Of a stretch of DNA of 35,795 nucleotides, positions 9,598 to 19,400 are shown in pieces. Numbering within the stretch: the stretch's first letter is position 1; the number at the start of each line of letters is the position of its first letter. The position numbers were made by a program, and so were the translations under genes. The notes beneath the pieces were generated by a model. That model did no database searches. It had not been told where the DNA came from and saw nothing but the letters and a program-made list of their open reading frames with translations. This DNA comes from Psychrobacter piscatorii (GTDB lineage Bacteria; Pseudomonadota; Gammaproteobacteria; Pseudomonadales; Moraxellaceae): contig NZ_LNDJ01000064.1 in the NCBI RefSeq assembly GCF_001444505.1, positions 1 through 35,795 of the forward strand. Direction: 5' to 3'.

Positions 9598-10209
9598 TTA
9601 AAACGCCGGTTGGCGCTTAGGGACGGCACCCAAAAACTCATTACGAGCTTGATTGTTGTGTTGATACTCACCAAGCATCGCAGTACTACGCGTGGTTGAG
9701 TGCTGTTTGCTGACACCGCGCATCATCATACACATGTGCGAGGCATCCATGACTACCGCCACGCCGCGACAGCCAGTAACATCCATGATGGCTTGTGCAA
9801 TCTGTTCACTCAGGTTTTCTTGTATTTGCAGACGACGGGCAAACATATCGACAATGCGGGCAAACTTCGACAGCCCCAGTACTTGACCATCAGGCAGGTA
9901 GCCAATATGAGCCACACCATGGAACGGTAGCATATGATGCTCGCACAGTGAATAAAACTCAATGTTCTGTACCAGTACTAGCTCACGATTGGCTGATGGA
10001 AAGACAGCATCATTGACCACCTCTTCAATACTTTGATGATAGCCTTTGGTTAAGTGAGCAAAAGCCTTTGCCGCACGTACAGGCGTGTCTAATAAACCAG
10101 GACGATTCAAGTCTTCGCCAGTTGAACCAATCAGTTGGCGATAGGATTCGGTACTGTCTTTATAATCTGGGGTTATTATTGGGGTGTTACTCATAAGTTT
10201 GGCAGCCAT
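9598..10209 (-). CDS. folE: GTP cyclohydrolase I
   Basis: Converts GTP to 7,8-dihydroneopterin triphosphate, the first step of tetrahydrofolate synthesis. The 203-aa product has all the family marks: the zinc-binding [12 protein letters not shown] segment (Cys and His ligands), [20 protein letters not shown], and [20 protein letters not shown] with the second zinc Cys, followed by [13 protein letters not shown]. Two in-frame ATGs, 10209 and 10194, are both plausible starts; neither has a strong ribosome site, and GGATGG lies 11 bases before the second. The last residues (KRQPAF) are a short tail. The gene is divergent from fabI. Confidence 0.95.
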   Translation of the reverse strand: MAAKLMSNTPIITPDYKDSTESYRQLIGSTGEDLNRPGLLDTPVRAAKAFAHLTKGYHQSIEEVVNDAVFPSANRELVLVQNIEFYSLCEHHMLPFHGVAHIGYLPDGQVLGLSKFARIVDMFARRLQIQENLSEQIAQAIMDVTGCRGVAVVMDASHMCMMMRGVSKQHSTTRSTAMLGEYQHNNQARNEFLGAVPKRQPAF

Positions 10210-10578
10210 CCAAAATGTGGGTGTAGCTTAACGTTGAATCCTATCATGTCAGGATTCTTATAAAATTGTGCAAGCTGGGAAGGGCTGTGATTATACTCGA
10301 AATCTGCTGAACTTCATACTGCTGTGGTGAGTAGTTCAGAGTTTAGTCATTATAGGGCTGTTATAGATACAATTAGAACGGTGACCATGATGATATTTCA
10401 TTAGTATTATTGCGATACTAATGATAGTAACCAAGTACAGTTTACGACTGTTTACTTAAATGAATTCGTGTATAATGAGTCATCTTTTGATTTGCATCAT
10501 TTCATGACGCGTCACTTTCTAATTACTCTAAATAAACCTATATTCTAAATCATCTCGATTGATTCAAAAGGAAATCTT
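10210..10578. promoter_or_regulatory. Divergent folE / fabI intergenic region with candidate promoters
   Basis: This 369-base gap holds no gene that I can support. On the plus strand a TATAAT at 10471-10476 is the likely -10 for fabI, about 100 bases before its start; the -35 is weak. On the minus strand TATAAT hexamers occur at 10295-10290 and 10354-10349 and could serve folE, again with poor -35 boxes. No strong inverted repeat is seen. Confidence 0.4.
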
Positions 10579-11388
10579 ATGCTATTGCAAGGACAACGAT
10601 TTGTCGTAACTGGCATCGCAAGTAAACTCTCTATCGCTTGGGCTATTGCAGAAGCGCTACACCGCGAAGGCGCCTCACTGATCCTGACTTATCCTAATGA
10701 TAAAATCAAAAAGCGTGTGGACATGGCTGCCGAACAGTTCGAAGCGGATTTGGTGCTAGAGTGTGATGTCGCCTCTGATGAGTCGATTGCTGCTTGTTTT
10801 GAGCAAGTGACCGCGCATTGGGGCGATGGTATCAACGGTGTGGTACACGCCATTGGTTTTGCGCCAATGGATCAGCTCGATGGTGACTTTGTGAGTGCTA
10901 CTACGCGTGAAGGCAGCCACATAGCACATGATATCTCTAGCTACAGCTTTGTGGCATTGGCAAAAGCAGCTCGTGAGTTGCTTGCAATGCGTCATGGTTC
11001 TATGCTGACATTAACTTATGAAGGCAGTATCTCAGTATTGCCAAACTACAATGTCATGGGTATGGCAAAAGCCAGTCTTGAAGCCAGCGTGCGCTACTTA
11101 GCGACTTCTATGGGCGGCGAAGGTATCCGTGTCAATGCGATCTCAGCAGGTCCAATTCGCACGCTCGCTGCTAGTGGCATTAAATCATTCCGCAAAATGC
11201 TCGATATCAGCGAAAAAATCGCACCACTACAACGTAATGTCAATCAGATGGAAGTAGGTAACGCAGCACTATTCCTATTATCTCCGTGGGCATCTGGTAT
11301 CACGGGTGAGATCATGTTTGTTGATGCAGGTTTTAATACCGTCGCTATTAGTGAGCAGTTGATGATGCTGGATGAGCCAGCGCAATAA
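10579..11388 (+). CDS. fabI: Enoyl-[acyl-carrier-protein] reductase (NADH)
   Basis: Catalyses the last reductive step of each fatty acid elongation cycle. It is the target of triclosan in other bacteria. The 269-aa product is an SDR-fold enzyme. The nucleotide-binding motif [14 protein letters not shown] spans residues 11-24, the catalytic Tyr147, Tyr157 and Lys164 sit in [19 protein letters not shown], and [20 protein letters not shown] follows. Gly93 in HAIGFAP corresponds to the E. coli residue linked to triclosan sensitivity. AAAGGA lies 9 bases before the start. It is apparently a single gene with its own terminator. Confidence 0.96.
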   Translation: MLLQGQRFVVTGIASKLSIAWAIAEALHREGASLILTYPNDKIKKRVDMAAEQFEADLVLECDVASDESIAACFEQVTAHWGDGINGVVHAIGFAPMDQLDGDFVSATTREGSHIAHDISSYSFVALAKAARELLAMRHGSMLTLTYEGSISVLPNYNVMGMAKASLEASVRYLATSMGGEGIRVNAISAGPIRTLAASGIKSFRKMLDISEKIAPLQRNVNQMEVGNAALFLLSPWASGITGEIMFVDAGFNTVAISEQLMMLDEPAQ

Positions 11389-11449
11389 TCATTTAAGTAT
11401 TTTTTGCGTTGATGGTCATTACCAATGATTCACTCAGCTATTGAAATTG

Positions 11450-11475
11450 AAAAGGCAGCCAATTGGCTGCCTTTT
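11450..11475 (+). terminator. Terminator after fabI
   Basis: A perfect self-complementary hairpin: AAAAGGCAGCC pairs with GGCTGCCTTTT around the central AATT. It sits about 60 bases past the fabI stop. Confidence 0.85.
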
Positions 11476-11523
11476 CTCGTTATACTATGAGTCTTTTTGG
11501 CAGTAGACCTTTAGGTGACAAAT

Positions 11524-12204
11524 ATGATAACCAAGTTACCAAAGTGGATATTGTGGGGTGGGGCAGTATTGGCATTTAGCGCCGGCTGCGTGAATACAAC
11601 CGCATTGATGGGATTTGCCAATTTATCAGTCTCGCATGTCACCGGTAATGTCAGCTTGTTTGCAGCAGCTATCGCTTATTCAGACGCCCACAGTATTTTG
11701 TATATCGGAGCGCTTTTACTGTCTTTTTTGGCAGGAGCGATATTGAGTGGTTTTGTCATTGGGCAGACATCCTTAACACTAGGCCGTCGTTACGGGCGTG
11801 CGCTATATTTTGAAGCAGCATTACTAATAGCTGCCTACTGGTTATATCAGCAGCATGACTATCTCGGACAATTGGCAGCAGCGATGGCCTGCGGATTACA
11901 AAACGCGATGGTAGCTACTTATAGTGGAGCAGTTATTCGCACAACTCATTTGACAGGACTGACATCCGATATGGGTGCAGCAATCGGTAACTGGCTTGCG
12001 GGTCGCTCCATTAGTAAGCCGACATTGGGCTTTCAAGCCATTATTTGGTATTGCTTCTGCAGTGGCAGTACAGTAGGGGCTTTTTTGTTTGCCAAAGTTG
12101 GCTATGATGCGTTGCTTGTACCCATCGCAATCGTTCTATCCGCAGCATTTATATATAACTATGTCTCAAGTACCTTACCAGAAAAGCGACAACCAAAACT
12201 ATAA
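11524..12204 (+). CDS. YoaK/DUF1275 family membrane protein
   Basis: Integral membrane protein of unknown biochemical role. The 226-aa product shows about six hydrophobic segments and the family pattern: N-terminal AGCVNTTALMGF, then SVSHVTGNVSLF, and later GLQNAMVATYSGAVIRTTHLTGLTSDMG, the most conserved stretch of DUF1275. I place the start at ATG 11524, with AGGTGA six bases before it, rather than the in-frame GTG at 11515. No transported substrate or enzymatic activity can be assigned. It is followed by a hairpin and a convergent small gene. Confidence 0.82.
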   Translation: MITKLPKWILWGGAVLAFSAGCVNTTALMGFANLSVSHVTGNVSLFAAAIAYSDAHSILYIGALLLSFLAGAILSGFVIGQTSLTLGRRYGRALYFEAALLIAAYWLYQQHDYLGQLAAAMACGLQNAMVATYSGAVIRTTHLTGLTSDMGAAIGNWLAGRSISKPTLGFQAIIWYCFCSGSTVGAFLFAKVGYDALLVPIAIVLSAAFIYNYVSSTLPEKRQPKL

Positions 12205-12240
12205 AAGCGCTCATCATCATGACAAGCGCTTCTTATTTTT
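12205..12240 (+). terminator. Probable terminator after the DUF1275 gene
   Basis: AAGCGCT and AGCGCTT form a 7-bp stem around a 13-base loop, followed by CTTATTTTT. It directly follows the stop codon. Confidence 0.5.
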
Positions 12241-12286
12241 GCTGTTAATACTAGATAACTGGCTTTATCTGCCGTTCTGCCATCTT

Positions 12287-12451
12287 TTATTTTGCGCCTT
12301 CTTCTTGATGATCTTCATGCTCATGCATACCTTGCATCATATCTAGCGCTGAGTCGTCAGTACGCTGTTGATCTTCTTTGGCCAGACCATCTTGATTAAT
12401 GTCTTTTGGCGCCATTTTTGTGGTTGCATCGGTTTTATTTGCATCTGTCAT
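12287..12451 (-). CDS. Small acidic hypothetical protein (54 aa)
   Basis: I do not recognise this protein. The ATG at 12451-12449 has AGAGGA about 8 bases upstream, and the reading frame is a plausible soluble protein that begins MTDANKTDATTKMAPKDINQ. It continues with a strongly charged stretch and ends in a His/Glu-rich tail (MHEHEDHQEEGAK). There is no hydrophobic segment, no cysteine and no signal peptide. It looks intrinsically disordered, and the His/Glu tail could bind metal ions, though that is speculative. It is convergent with the DUF1275 gene and divergent from the anion transporter gene. The gene call rests on the ribosome site and amino-acid composition alone. Confidence 0.6.
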   Translation of the reverse strand: MTDANKTDATTKMAPKDINQDGLAKEDQQRTDDSALDMMQGMHEHEDHQEEGAK

Positions 12452-12841
12452 AGTGTCATTCCTCTTGTTTTTATTGATGATTATCTATCTAACCCTAAGA
12501 TTATGTGGTATCGGTTTTTACTTGTATAGCCCCAAATGATGAATGTTTGAATGCTTTATGTAATTTTTATCAACCAAGGCTTCCATTCAAAGCAGTGAGA
12601 ACAAAGTAGTGAGATAGCTACTATTGAAAAATCTCACAAAGTCGAGAGGTGATTATCATTAATGAATCAAACAGACATCCTAAAAAAACAAAATTAATCA
12701 AAATGTATTCATATATAAGTTATTCTGATATGATATTTTCGCGCGTAATGTTCGCTATATGAATATCATGATGTCTTATAATAAGTGTGTGTTGCAATAA
12801 CTTTGACTTCATACTCACTTTGGATGCGATAAGGATAATTT
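12452..12841. promoter_or_regulatory. AT-rich divergent intergenic region before the anion transporter
   Basis: This 390-base gap holds no supported gene. It contains a hairpin-forming pair, GTGAGAT and ATCTCAC, at about 12610-12638. A TATAAT at 12777-12782, 60 bases before the transporter start, is a candidate -10 without a clear -35. The rest is very AT-rich, which fits a promoter region. Confidence 0.35.
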
Positions 12842-14263
12842 ATGTCAGAGAAAAAGCTGGATAGCCATATTCCTGATGATGGTAACGAGTATTTATTTAC
12901 GGATACATTCCCAAAGGGAACGGGAAAAGGATTGATCGTGGTCGCCATTGCGGCAATCATTAGTTTTATTATTTACAGTGTATTGCCATTTGAGGTCAGT
13001 GCTAACAAAGGGCTAGCAATGCTGTTTTTTATCGGCGTGCTATGGCTCACTGAGGCGATACACGTCACAATCACTGCGATCTTGGTGGTTGTGGTTGGGA
13101 CATTAATTGGCATTCCTGATTTTAATGCTGAAGTCGGTCTGCAAAGCTTTGCCAGTCCCATTATTTATCTCTTCTTTGGTGGTTTTGCCTTGGCGGCCGC
13201 GTTACATGTGCAAAAATTGGATAGAAAGATAGCGCTAAAAATCTTGTCCTTATCAGGTGGTAAGCTAAGTACCGCTGTACTATTGATTTTTGGCGTGACT
13301 GCGTTTTTGTCAATGTGGATCTCAAATACGGCGACAACGGCAATGATGCTACCGCTTGCCCTCGGTATTTTGACGCAAGTCGATAGTAAAGAAGATCGCG
13401 GTACATTTGTGTTTGTACTGCTCGGTATTGCGTATTCAGCAAGTCTCGGTGGTTTGGGTACGATTGTCGGCTCGCCACCAAATGCGATCGCCGCAAAAGC
13501 GTTGGATATTGCGTTTGTTGATTGGATGAAATTTGGTATTCCAATGATGCTGATACTATTGCCAGTATTGTTGGGCGCGATGTACCTATTTCTAAAGCCT
13601 AATCTAAACCGCACGATGACTCTACAGCAAGATGACACTATTCATTGGACCAAGCCGCGCGTGCTGACGATTATTGTCTTTATTGTGACAGCGGTGAGCT
13701 GGATACTCTCTAAGCAAATTGGTGCTGCAGTTGGTATTGAAGATACGGATGCTGTTGTTGCATTGCTGGCAGCAGTGGCGGTCGTGAGTCTGGGGCTGGT
13801 GTCTTGGAAACAAGTATCAGACAACACGGATTGGGGTGTATTGATGCTGTTTGGTGGCGGTATTGCGCTATCAAATATTCTAAAAGTATCAGGTGCGTCA
13901 TTAGTACTGGGTGAGACGGTTGCTAATGGCATACAAACCGCACCACTATTGGTTGTGATGCTTGCAATCTCAGCCTTCATTATTTTCTTAACAGAGTTTG
14001 CATCAAACACGGCATCAGCTGCGCTCTTAGTCCCTGTATTTGTGGCAATTGCCGAGCATATGGGTATACCGAGCGAAGTCTTAGTACTTATTATTGGTAT
14101 CGGTGCGTCCTGTGCCTTTATGCTACCAGTTGCCACGCCGCCAAACGCTATCGTATTTGGTACCGGTTTGATCAAGCAAACAGAGATGGTACGTACAGGT
14201 GTCATCCTTAATATTATCTCTACTGTTATCGTTGGCTGTTGGGCGTATTTCTTCCTACTATAA
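12842..14263 (+). CDS. DASS/SLC13-family anion:sodium symporter
   Basis: Inner-membrane carrier predicted to import dicarboxylates or a similar divalent anion (for example succinate, malate, sulfate) with sodium; the exact substrate cannot be read. The 473-aa product has about 11 hydrophobic segments and the two-fold repeat of the family. Each half carries a substrate/sodium-binding Ser-Asn-Thr motif (MWISNTATTAMMLPLA and TEFASNTASAALLVPV) followed by a Pro-Pro-Asn loop (GSPPNAIAAK and TPPNAIVFG). The first 35 residues are hydrophilic and cytoplasmic. GATAAGGATAATTT upstream gives a ribosome site. It is a single gene with a clear terminator. Confidence 0.88.
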   Translation: MSEKKLDSHIPDDGNEYLFTDTFPKGTGKGLIVVAIAAIISFIIYSVLPFEVSANKGLAMLFFIGVLWLTEAIHVTITAILVVVVGTLIGIPDFNAEVGLQSFASPIIYLFFGGFALAAALHVQKLDRKIALKILSLSGGKLSTAVLLIFGVTAFLSMWISNTATTAMMLPLALGILTQVDSKEDRGTFVFVLLGIAYSASLGGLGTIVGSPPNAIAAKALDIAFVDWMKFGIPMMLILLPVLLGAMYLFLKPNLNRTMTLQQDDTIHWTKPRVLTIIVFIVTAVSWILSKQIGAAVGIEDTDAVVALLAAVAVVSLGLVSWKQVSDNTDWGVLMLFGGGIALSNILKVSGASLVLGETVANGIQTAPLLVVMLAISAFIIFLTEFASNTASAALLVPVFVAIAEHMGIPSEVLVLIIGIGASCAFMLPVATPPNAIVFGTGLIKQTEMVRTGVILNIISTVIVGCWAYFFLL

Positions 14264-14296
14264 GTCTAACGAACCATTAGCATTACCATGATAAAT

Positions 14297-14336
14297 AAAA
14301 CCTGATGTCTCAATATTAATGAGGCATCAGGTTTTT
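14297..14336 (+). terminator. Terminator after the anion transporter
   Basis: AAAACCTGATGTCTC pairs with GAGGCATCAGGTTTT (one G-T wobble) around a 9-base AT loop, followed by T-rich sequence. Confidence 0.88.
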
Positions 14337-14391
14337 ATTTTTTATACTCTCTTAATTTATTACATCGCAATTTATGGAGATAATAGACATT

Positions 14392-15192
14392 ATGACGACA
14401 TTCAATAATAAAAATTGCATTATAATCGCTGCTATTTCAGATATTCATAGTAATGTCTTCGCGCTTGACGCTGTGCTTGCTGATATCAAAAAGCGCGATG
14501 TCAATCAAATCGTCAATCTTGGTGATATTTTATATGGGCCGATAGCGCCTAAGGCGACCTATGAATTACTAATGGCCCATCGAGATAATATTGTTACCAT
14601 TCGGGGTAATCAAGATAGGCAGATTTATGAGGCGCTGAATTTATCAACCATGGGAGAAGTCGCTTATAACCCAACGATGGATTTTATTGTCAGTGATCTT
14701 TCCAAAGACGCGATTGAATGGATGCGCGCTTTACCGTTTGATTGTCATTTAAGTGAGGATGTTTATCTTTGTCATGGGACGCCAACTGATGACATGGTAT
14801 ATTTGCTTGAAGATATCGCAACAGGCGCACCGACAGTACGTAGCGACTCGAACATTTTATCATTATTAAATGGTATGGCCAGCCCTGTCATTATCTGTGG
14901 ACATACGCATATTCCGCGCACGGTGACGCTGTCATCAGGGCAAATGGTTATTAATAGTGGCAGTGTGGGTTATCCCGCCTACGAAGATGATTTGCCCATT
15001 CTTCATAAGATGCAAACGTATTCGCCTCATGCCAGCTATGCGCTTATAACCTGTATAGAAACGGCGCGAGGTAAACGCTGGCAGACTGAGCATATTAAGG
15101 TCGCTTATGATCATGAAGCAGCAGCAGAACTGGCGCTCAAAAATGGACGTAGAGACTGGGCATTTGCTTTAAAAACAGGGCGGGTATTGTAA
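14392..15192 (+). CDS. Metallophosphoesterase (calcineurin-like)
   Basis: Probable cytoplasmic metal-dependent phosphoesterase; the substrate is unknown. The 266-aa product (from ATG 14392; a second in-frame ATG at 14374 lacks a ribosome site, while GGAGA lies 11 bases before 14392) has the full motif set. Asp17 and His19 lie in SDIHSN, Asp45 in LGDILYG, Asn73 and Asp75 in RGNQD, the later His in LCHGTP, and the closing GHTHIPR. The order and spacing match the YfcE/MJ0936-type group of single-domain phosphodiesterases. The tail (HIKVAYDHEAAAELALKNGR) resembles the helical C-terminus of this group. It is followed after 68 bases by the DUF1543 gene on the same strand. Confidence 0.83.
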   Translation: MTTFNNKNCIIIAAISDIHSNVFALDAVLADIKKRDVNQIVNLGDILYGPIAPKATYELLMAHRDNIVTIRGNQDRQIYEALNLSTMGEVAYNPTMDFIVSDLSKDAIEWMRALPFDCHLSEDVYLCHGTPTDDMVYLLEDIATGAPTVRSDSNILSLLNGMASPVIICGHTHIPRTVTLSSGQMVINSGSVGYPAYEDDLPILHKMQTYSPHASYALITCIETARGKRWQTEHIKVAYDHEAAAELALKNGRRDWAFALKTGRVL

Positions 15193-15260
15193 TAAGACGC
15201 GCTCGATATTATGCTCGATCAAAACTAGCTACAATGAAAAACTGATAAGGACTGCGTTAC

Positions 15261-15848
15261 ATGTTAACTTTATATATGGCTCAACTTGGTGGCCGTCCCA
15301 AAGGTCGCCTGATTGAACAGCATGACATCTTTTTTGGTGTGGCCAATCACGTCAGCGAGCTGGTAGAGGATATCAATCAGCATTGGCCAGAAGTCAAAAA
15401 CAAATGGCACATTGATTCGTATCGAGCGATTACTAAAGTTGATGGCTATGCGATCGAACTGGTTAAATCAGGTGATCAGGTAAGCAAAGATGCTAACTTA
15501 AAGCTGTTTTTTATAAATTTGGGCGGCTATCAGCAGGGAAGTTTTGAAGAGTTTCATTATAAGCTTCTGATCGTTGCCGCCAGTCAAGCCGAGGCCATTA
15601 AGCAAGCCAAACAAAGCGAGTTTTATAAACAGTTCACTTTTAAAGATGACGTATCGCCGTTCGACGCCGCTTCACATATTGATGATAAGTTTGAGGTCGA
15701 TATAGATGATATCTATAACGTGAATGATCTGCTCTCAAATGCTCAGCTGTTGATTGAGCCTATCGTTGATGCAGGCGGTGTCGATATCAAAGAAGATAAA
15801 GAATACGTGGGTTATCTGAGTATTAAAAATCTAAGGAAATTATCCTAA
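15261..15848 (+). CDS. DUF1543 domain protein
   Basis: Protein of unknown function, 195 aa, no signal peptide or membrane segment. The first half matches the DUF1543 pattern: MLTLYMAQLGGRPKGRLIEQ followed by HDIFFGVANHVSELVEDI. The second half repeats the idea with LKLFFINLGGYQQGSFEEFH and KLLIVAASQAEAIKQAKQS, so the protein appears to be two related alpha/beta units in tandem. AAGGA lies about 11 bases before the start. Its stop codon is one base from the start of the next gene, so the two are almost certainly co-translated. The family has no defined biochemical role that I know. Confidence 0.78.
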   Translation: MLTLYMAQLGGRPKGRLIEQHDIFFGVANHVSELVEDINQHWPEVKNKWHIDSYRAITKVDGYAIELVKSGDQVSKDANLKLFFINLGGYQQGSFEEFHYKLLIVAASQAEAIKQAKQSEFYKQFTFKDDVSPFDAASHIDDKFEVDIDDIYNVNDLLSNAQLLIEPIVDAGGVDIKEDKEYVGYLSIKNLRKLS

Positions 15849-15849
15849 T

Positions 15850-16167
15850 ATGTCACTAGATATGTATTATAAAAGTGGTCTAATCCGCAAAGCGCGCTGT
15901 CAGATATCTGATGATATGCTGCCCATCCTTTATCAGATTCACGATAACGCAAAATTTCCAAGATTAACGTGGTTAATTAACAATATTTATGAAAACCCGC
16001 AGATTCGTCCTGACGTAGCGAAAGAGTTAGCTAATGAGATGTTAGGGTTTGAAAAATTGATACTGTCACTACATCTTCCTTTTCCTAGACTGGCACTGCA
16101 AAAAATGCATACCTTTTTTGTGGGAGCTGCGACTCACCAACAGGTTATTTATACTGTTAGTTATTAG
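15850..16167 (+). CDS. Hypothetical protein coupled to the DUF1543 gene (105 aa)
   Basis: I do not recognise this protein. It begins one base after the DUF1543 stop; AAGGA lies about 14 bases upstream, inside that gene. The product has no signal peptide and no clear membrane span. It reads as a mostly helical soluble protein: MSLDMYYKSGLIRKARCQIS, a middle stretch with paired aromatic and proline residues (KFPRLTWLINNIYENPQI), an acidic helix (DVAKELANEMLGFEKL) and a hydrophobic end (HTFFVGAATHQQVIYTVSY). The tight coupling suggests a functional partner of the DUF1543 protein. It may also be a truncated relative of a longer family, as it ends abruptly. Confidence 0.6.
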   Translation: MSLDMYYKSGLIRKARCQISDDMLPILYQIHDNAKFPRLTWLINNIYENPQIRPDVAKELANEMLGFEKLILSLHLPFPRLALQKMHTFFVGAATHQQVIYTVSY

Positions 16168-16309
16168 TTTTCTCATTTAGACCATTTCTATGCCTTTAAT
16201 GATGTGAAATTTAATATTTATGGTCTAAGTGTGTCTTGATTTAATACTGATTATTAGATAGAGGCGTTATCGTCCTCATAGCCATAGAAAAAACTTCAGC
16301 TTTGCAACT

Positions 16310-16352
16310 AAGCATCATACAAGCATCATACAAGCATCATACAAGCATCATA
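16310..16352. repeat. Four tandem copies of an 11-bp unit
   Basis: The unit AAGCATCATAC is repeated three times exactly and a fourth time for 10 of 11 bases, in the untranslated region about 70 bases before hrpA. Such a short array may change copy number by slippage. Confidence 0.9.
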
Positions 16353-16423
16353 ACTACCTTGAATCACCCTGCATTTGCCTCCATAATCTAACCACTTATA
16401 CATAATAAATAGCCTAAGCAAAT

Positions 16424-19400
16424 ATGTCTGATACTTTTGAAAATACCAGTCTAAAAACATCTACCGTAGATGAAACTAACAGTGCAAAGCGACCAGCGGA
16501 ATTACTGAGTGATTTACCAGTACTTGCAAAAGACAATTACTATTTAAGCCGTCTCGAACGAGAGCTGACGCGCGCTGCGGTGTCCAAAAACAAAAAATCT
16601 AACCATGATTCTGAGCAAAAAAACAATCACGACGAGGTCCTTACCAAGAAGCGTGCCCAATACGACAAGATAAAAACGCGCTCTCAAGAAGCAGTGCAGG
16701 CACGTATTGATAGCATCCCAAGTGACTTACCTGCCAAATTAAATCTTGACCTGCCTGTTAGTCAACGCGCAGAAGATCTGGTACAAGCGATCATTGATAA
16801 TCAGGTCATTATCGTGGCGGGTGAGACAGGTTCGGGTAAAACAACGCAGCTACCTAAGCTTGCCATGCTGGCAGGGCGCGGTATTACCGGACAGATAGGG
16901 CATACGCAACCAAGGCGATTGGCGGCTCGCAGCGTCGCAAACCGTATTGCTGAAGAGCTGGGTGAGCCTTTGGGTAATACGGTTAGTTTTAAGATTCGCT
17001 TTAATGAGCAAGGCTCAGCGCAATCTGTAGTCAAGCTGATGACTGATGGTATTTTGCTTGCTGAGCTTGGTCACGATCGTTTTTTGAGTAAATACGATAC
17101 GATTATTATCGATGAGGCGCATGAGCGTAGTTTGAACATCGATTTTATTATGGGTTATCTCAAAAAAATGCTACCCAAGCGCCCAGATTTAAAAGTCATT
17201 ATCACTTCAGCGACCCTCGATACCACGCGCTTTAGTGAGTACTTTAGTCATTATGATGCCAAGCTAAAACGGCAAGTTCCTGCACCTATCTTTAATGTTG
17301 AAGGGCGTAGTTTTCCAGTAGAAGTTCGTTATCGTCCGCTGACCGATGAGCCAGTAAACAGCTCAGAAGATGACAGCTATGATGATTTTGAAGAGAACCT
17401 GCCGCGTGCGGTGGTTGCTGCTGTCGAGGAATGTTTTAGCGACGCGCAAAATAAAGGTCATGCTGATCAGGCTGATATCTTGATATTTGCCGCGACTGAA
17501 GCAGAAATTCGTGAAATGCAAGAAGTGCTTGAGCGCCATGGTCCACGTCATACCGAGGTGCTACCGCTGTTTGCACGGCAAACGTATGAAGAGCAACAGC
17601 GTATCTTTCAGCCATCAGGTCGAGGTCGACGTATTGTCATTGCGACCAACGTTGCAGAGACGGCATTGACGGTGCCGGGTATTCGCTATGTGATTGACTT
17701 AGGATTTGCGCGGATTTCGCGTTACTCGTATCGCTCACGTGTACAGCGCTTACCGATTGAGGCGATTTCACAAGCAGCTGCCAACCAACGTAAAGGTCGT
17801 TGTGGCCGTGTCGCTCCAGGGGTCTGTATTCGTTTATATTCTGAGGAAGACTTTAGCGGTCGCCCTGAATTTACTGAGCCTGAGATTCTACGTACCAACT
17901 TAGCGTCTGTGATATTACAGATGGCAAACCTGCGCTTGGGCAGTGTCGATGACTTTGATTTTATCGAGCCACCTGATAGTAGGTTAGTCACAGATGGTCA
18001 TAAATTGCTTGATGAGCTAGGAGCCATTACGTCCAAAAAGGACAGTACTCAAGATAAACGAAACCCATCAAAACGGCAAAAAGGGCTTGAGCACCTGCGC
18101 TTGACCGCAACTGGTCAGAAAATGGCACGTATGCCAATCGATCCAAGGCTGGCACGTATGCTGGTGGCTGGTTCTGACTTTGATTGTATTCGTGAAATGC
18201 TGATTGTAGTGGCTGCGCTTGCGGTACAAGATCCACGTGAGCGCCCTGCCAACAAGCGTACGCAAGCGGATCAAAAGCATGCGGTCTTCCGTCAAGATGA
18301 TTCAGATTTCTTGTTTTATTTGAGTCTATGGAAGGCACTGTTTGAAAAAGACGAAGACGGCAATAAACTGTCTGGTAATCAGCGTAAGCAGTTTGCGAAA
18401 AAGAACTATCTGAGCTTCCCGCGTGTTCGTGAATGGCATCAAACGCATCGTCAATTGCTACAAATGGTGACAGATCTTAAGCTGATAGATACCAGTGATG
18501 CACAAGCATCCGAAAAAAATGTCGCTAAGAATGACCCGACTGCAATCGAAGACGAAGCGTTAAAAGCGGTCAAATACGCCAATTTGCACCGAGCGTTATT
18601 AACAGGATTATTGTCCATCATTGCGCATAAGACTGAAAGCCGCGGTGAGTATTTGGCGGCGCGTCAGCAAAAAGCTAAGATATTCCCAGCGAGTACGGTA
18701 TTTAAACAAATACCGCCTTGGGTGATGGCGTTTGAGATGGTTGAAACCTCGCAAGTCTTTATGCGTACCGTTGCCAAAATTGAACCCGAGTGGATTATTT
18801 CAGCGGCAGGCGACCTGCTCAAATATCATTATTTTGAACCGCATTGGTCCAAGAAAACTGGGCGGGTCAAAGCTTACGCACAGATTAGCTTGTTTGGCTT
18901 GATCATCATTAGCAAGCAGCTGACCAATTATGAGCAAGTAAACTTGGTCGAGTCGCGAGAGATTTTCATTCGTGATGGGTTAGTGACTGGTAACTTCGGT
19001 CGTAATGCGCCATTTTTACAGCACAATATGGACAAGATTGCCCATGTTGAGCGCATCGAAGATAAGCTACGTCGCCGTGATCTATTGGTTGATGAAGAAA
19101 CGCTATATCAGTTCTATGACAAAAAGATTCCTGAACACGTCGCCAGCCGCAAAACGTTTGAAGACTGGCGCGCAGAGGTAGAGAAAAACGATGCTAAGTA
19201 TCTGTTTTTTACCGATGAGGATGTACTCACTAGTCAAGCACCGACCACGGGCGACTTTCCAGAAGTATGGAAGCTGGGCGATTTAAAGCTGCCGCTGCGT
19301 TATGTCTTTGATCCAGCAAGTGATGATGATGGCGTGACCATACGCGTCCCGCTTGCCGCGTTGCCACAGCTTGATGCGATTGAGCTACTATGGGGTGTAC

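Noticed and set aside
13642..14205. Minus-strand frame of 187 codons inside the anion transporter gene
   Set aside because: It lies wholly opposite a well-supported gene, and its sequence lacks any domain pattern and has the Ser/Thr/Ile bias typical of antisense shadows.
16310..16352. CRISPR array
   Set aside because: The units are only 11 bp and directly adjacent, without spacers, and no cas genes are present.
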